NCBI GenBank assembly: GCA_039025235.1
Contig: JBCCOS010000009.1
Span: 62,001-126,000, forward strand
Source: MED-G105 sp039025235
Lineage (GTDB): Bacteria; Pseudomonadota; Alphaproteobacteria; Caulobacterales; Parvularculaceae
Direction: 5' to 3'
DNA: 64,000 nt
Below, piece after piece: positions 62,912 through 64,000 of this stretch. Both the position numbers and the translations under genes were made by a program. The notes below the pieces were generated by a model. That model saw nothing but the letters and a program-made list of their open reading frames with translations. It was not told the DNA's origin and searched no databases. The first letter of the stretch is position 1; each line of letters begins with the position of its first letter.

Positions 62912-63057
62912 GCTTAACGAAATTCTCCATTTTTTGTTCTTTTTAAAGACTTATCGAACGCTGTTGCATTTACCGTATTCTGAGCGCACCGGAAATCGGC
63001 GACCAATTCGCTGACCCAGAACAAACGCAAAAGACTACGAGACAGGGAGAGACGAAA

Positions 63058-63624
63058 ATGCGACAGAGACATAGCGGGAGTTCGGAACTTTACCGCGCGC
63101 GCGTCACCATGGCAGCACTTAATGTAATGGCCGAAGCCTTTAACAATTCACTGGGGCGCCTTACCATGAGCAGTCGGCAGAAAGCGAATGTGGCCTTTGC
63201 TCGTCAAATTGCAATGTATTTGTCACATATCGTCGGCCAACTGAGCATGCGTGAGGTTTCAATTGAGTTCGAACGGGAACCGTCAACCGTCGTCTATGCC
63301 TGCCAAGCCATTGAAGAGCTCCGGGACAAGCCGATTTTCGAGCGCCAAATGCAGTTTTTAGAGGAAGCCCTTCACGAGCGCATCGTTGAAATCCGTGCAG
63401 ACCTCAAACTGAGGGGCTTTGACTTCAAGGACTATGATGGAGACGACCTTAGCAATCAATGCGATAACAAACGCGCAATCAGCGCTATTGATAAAGATCA
63501 GCCACACCGTAAGCAAAACAGCAACCAAGACCGTGACCACAGCTTTCGTGATCCAAGCGCGCCTGAGAAAAAATCAGTCAGCTCTAACGTGATTGCGGAT
63601 AGAACGACCACAGAAATAGCATAA
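63058..63624 (+). CDS. DnaA domain IV-only protein
   Basis: This 188-residue protein resembles only the C-terminal DNA-binding domain of the replication initiator DnaA. Residues about 38-105 read SSRQKANVAFARQIAMYLSH, then LSMREVSIEFEREPSTVVYA and CQAIEELR, parallel to the box-binding helix-turn-helix of DnaA; the usual RDHTTV signature is altered to REPSTV. The ATPase domains are absent. Residues after about 125 are a polar, charged tail with no domain. GGGAGAG precedes the ATG. A CtrA-type box lies upstream, so a cell-cycle role is imaginable but unproven. Confidence 0.85.
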   Translation: MRQRHSGSSELYRARVTMAALNVMAEAFNNSLGRLTMSSRQKANVAFARQIAMYLSHIVGQLSMREVSIEFEREPSTVVYACQAIEELRDKPIFERQMQFLEEALHERIVEIRADLKLRGFDFKDYDGDDLSNQCDNKRAISAIDKDQPHRKQNSNQDRDHSFRDPSAPEKKSVSSNVIADRTTTEIA

Positions 63625-63792
63625 AGCATTTCCAAGCCAAGTGTGTGCGGTTGACGTTTAGGAAATGCCTAGAGCGCTTCGTTGATAAGTGTGATCGGTT
63701 GATGGTTCCCGTCCATCAACTCGGCAAAAGAAGCGCGACAAATCAAAGACCTAGAGCGGCGCTCTGATTCCAATTGAAACAGCGGCGCTTTG
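63622..63792 (+). repeat. Composite family A element, copy 7
   Basis: The first hairpin (GCATTTCC, GCCAA, GTGTGTGCGG, TTGAC, GGAAATGC) begins in the stop codon of the DnaA-domain gene (TAAAGC). A second hairpin follows with outer stem GCGCTTC/GAAGCGC, loop GTGTGATCGG and an extra inserted stem GTTGATGG/CCATCAAC. The AGCGGCGC...GCGGCGCTTT module ends it. Confidence 0.85.
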
Positions 63793-63881
63793 AAAGACAA
63801 ATAACGGGCCTGTTCCCCGTCATTTCTCTTGAAAGTTGGAAGCGCTTACACGTGCTTTGATCAGAGGTCAGCAGGGGCGGT

Positions 63882-64000
63882 TCACTTCTTACCGGCCACG
63901 GCCCGCACGACATCTTCAAAGAATCGCTTTTGTTTGAAGCCGTCACCCGACCAAGCATCGATACCGCGCCGTACAATAACCAGATCATGCTCTGGCGAAA
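63882..64000 (-). CDS. C-terminal end of a serine hydrolase (beta-lactamase family), partial
   Basis: The reverse strand is open from the window edge to TGA at 63882-63884. The visible 39 residues include PEHDLVIVRRGIDAWSG and FFEDVVRAVAGKK. This resembles the last strand and helix of class C beta-lactamase-family hydrolases (compare PSLDMVIVHLGRTN in the two at the left of the window). The catalytic part lies outside the window, so only the family is suggested. Confidence 0.55.
   Translation of the reverse strand, partial: SPEHDLVIVRRGIDAWSGDGFKQKRFFEDVVRAVAGKK

Noticed and set aside
1..64000. tRNA, rRNA or insertion-sequence genes
   Set aside because: No T-loop/acceptor patterns, rRNA segments or transposase motifs were seen when reading the intergenic regions.

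Overview
The window is chromosomal DNA of an alphaproteobacterium, probably marine or salt-exposed. The evidence is a DUF2336 protein, the divergent rph / hrcA-grpE arrangement, a fabA-fabB-fabI set, alphaproteobacterial-type SerC and RlmN, a protein made only of DnaA domain IV, TTAA-N7-TTAA (CtrA-type) boxes, and interspersed palindromes of the kind seen in this class. I cannot name the order or genus. I see no rRNA, tRNA, CRISPR array, complete insertion sequence or prophage.

Layout. 0-5.2 kb: the start of a DUF2336 gene, an LPLAT acyltransferase, and a tandem family of secreted or membrane-anchored serine hydrolases (two intact copies and one decayed copy). 5.7-11.3 kb: RNase PH, divergent from hrcA-grpE, then a TonB-dependent receptor. 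11.4-19.7 kb: a minus-strand block with coaBC, purA, serA, serC, a SAM methyltransferase and a renalase-like flavoprotein. 19.8-22.5 kb: a TPP riboswitch controlling a DJ-1/PfpI protein and thiC. 22.5-29.4 kb: a pentapeptide-repeat membrane protein, truB, rpsO, an SDR dehydrogenase and pnp. 29.4-38.5 kb: an AT-rich leader with a 26-codon ORF, a PAS-LuxR-hydrolase fusion, fabI, fabB and fabA spaced apart by repeats, and a divergent SH3 protein / 2-hydroxyacid dehydrogenase pair with two CtrA-type boxes. 38.5-49.8 kb: a membrane protein with a TauD-like C-terminus, a photolyase-family protein that lacks cysteine cluster ligands, moeB, dut, rlmN, an acyl-activating enzyme, pyrF, nth and a DUF2244 gene. 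50.2-53.1 kb: a NatAB-type ABC exporter. 53.4-62.9 kb: a large Mrp-type cation/proton antiporter operon with no full-length MrpA, three ND-type transporter subunits, two small unrecognised membrane proteins, and an MrpC that carries a soluble insertion of about 140 residues. 63-64 kb: a DnaA-domain-IV-only protein and the end of another serine hydrolase.

The most unusual non-coding signal is a dispersed hairpin family. Copies share a loop of the type GTGTGnnnCGG, while both the inner and outer stems change sequence in a base-paired way from copy to copy. Many copies supply, or directly abut, the stop codon of a neighbouring gene. Two other palindromic families are also present, one of them inserted twice inside the Mrp operon. 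All identifications come from reading motifs and sequence by eye; no database search was run.
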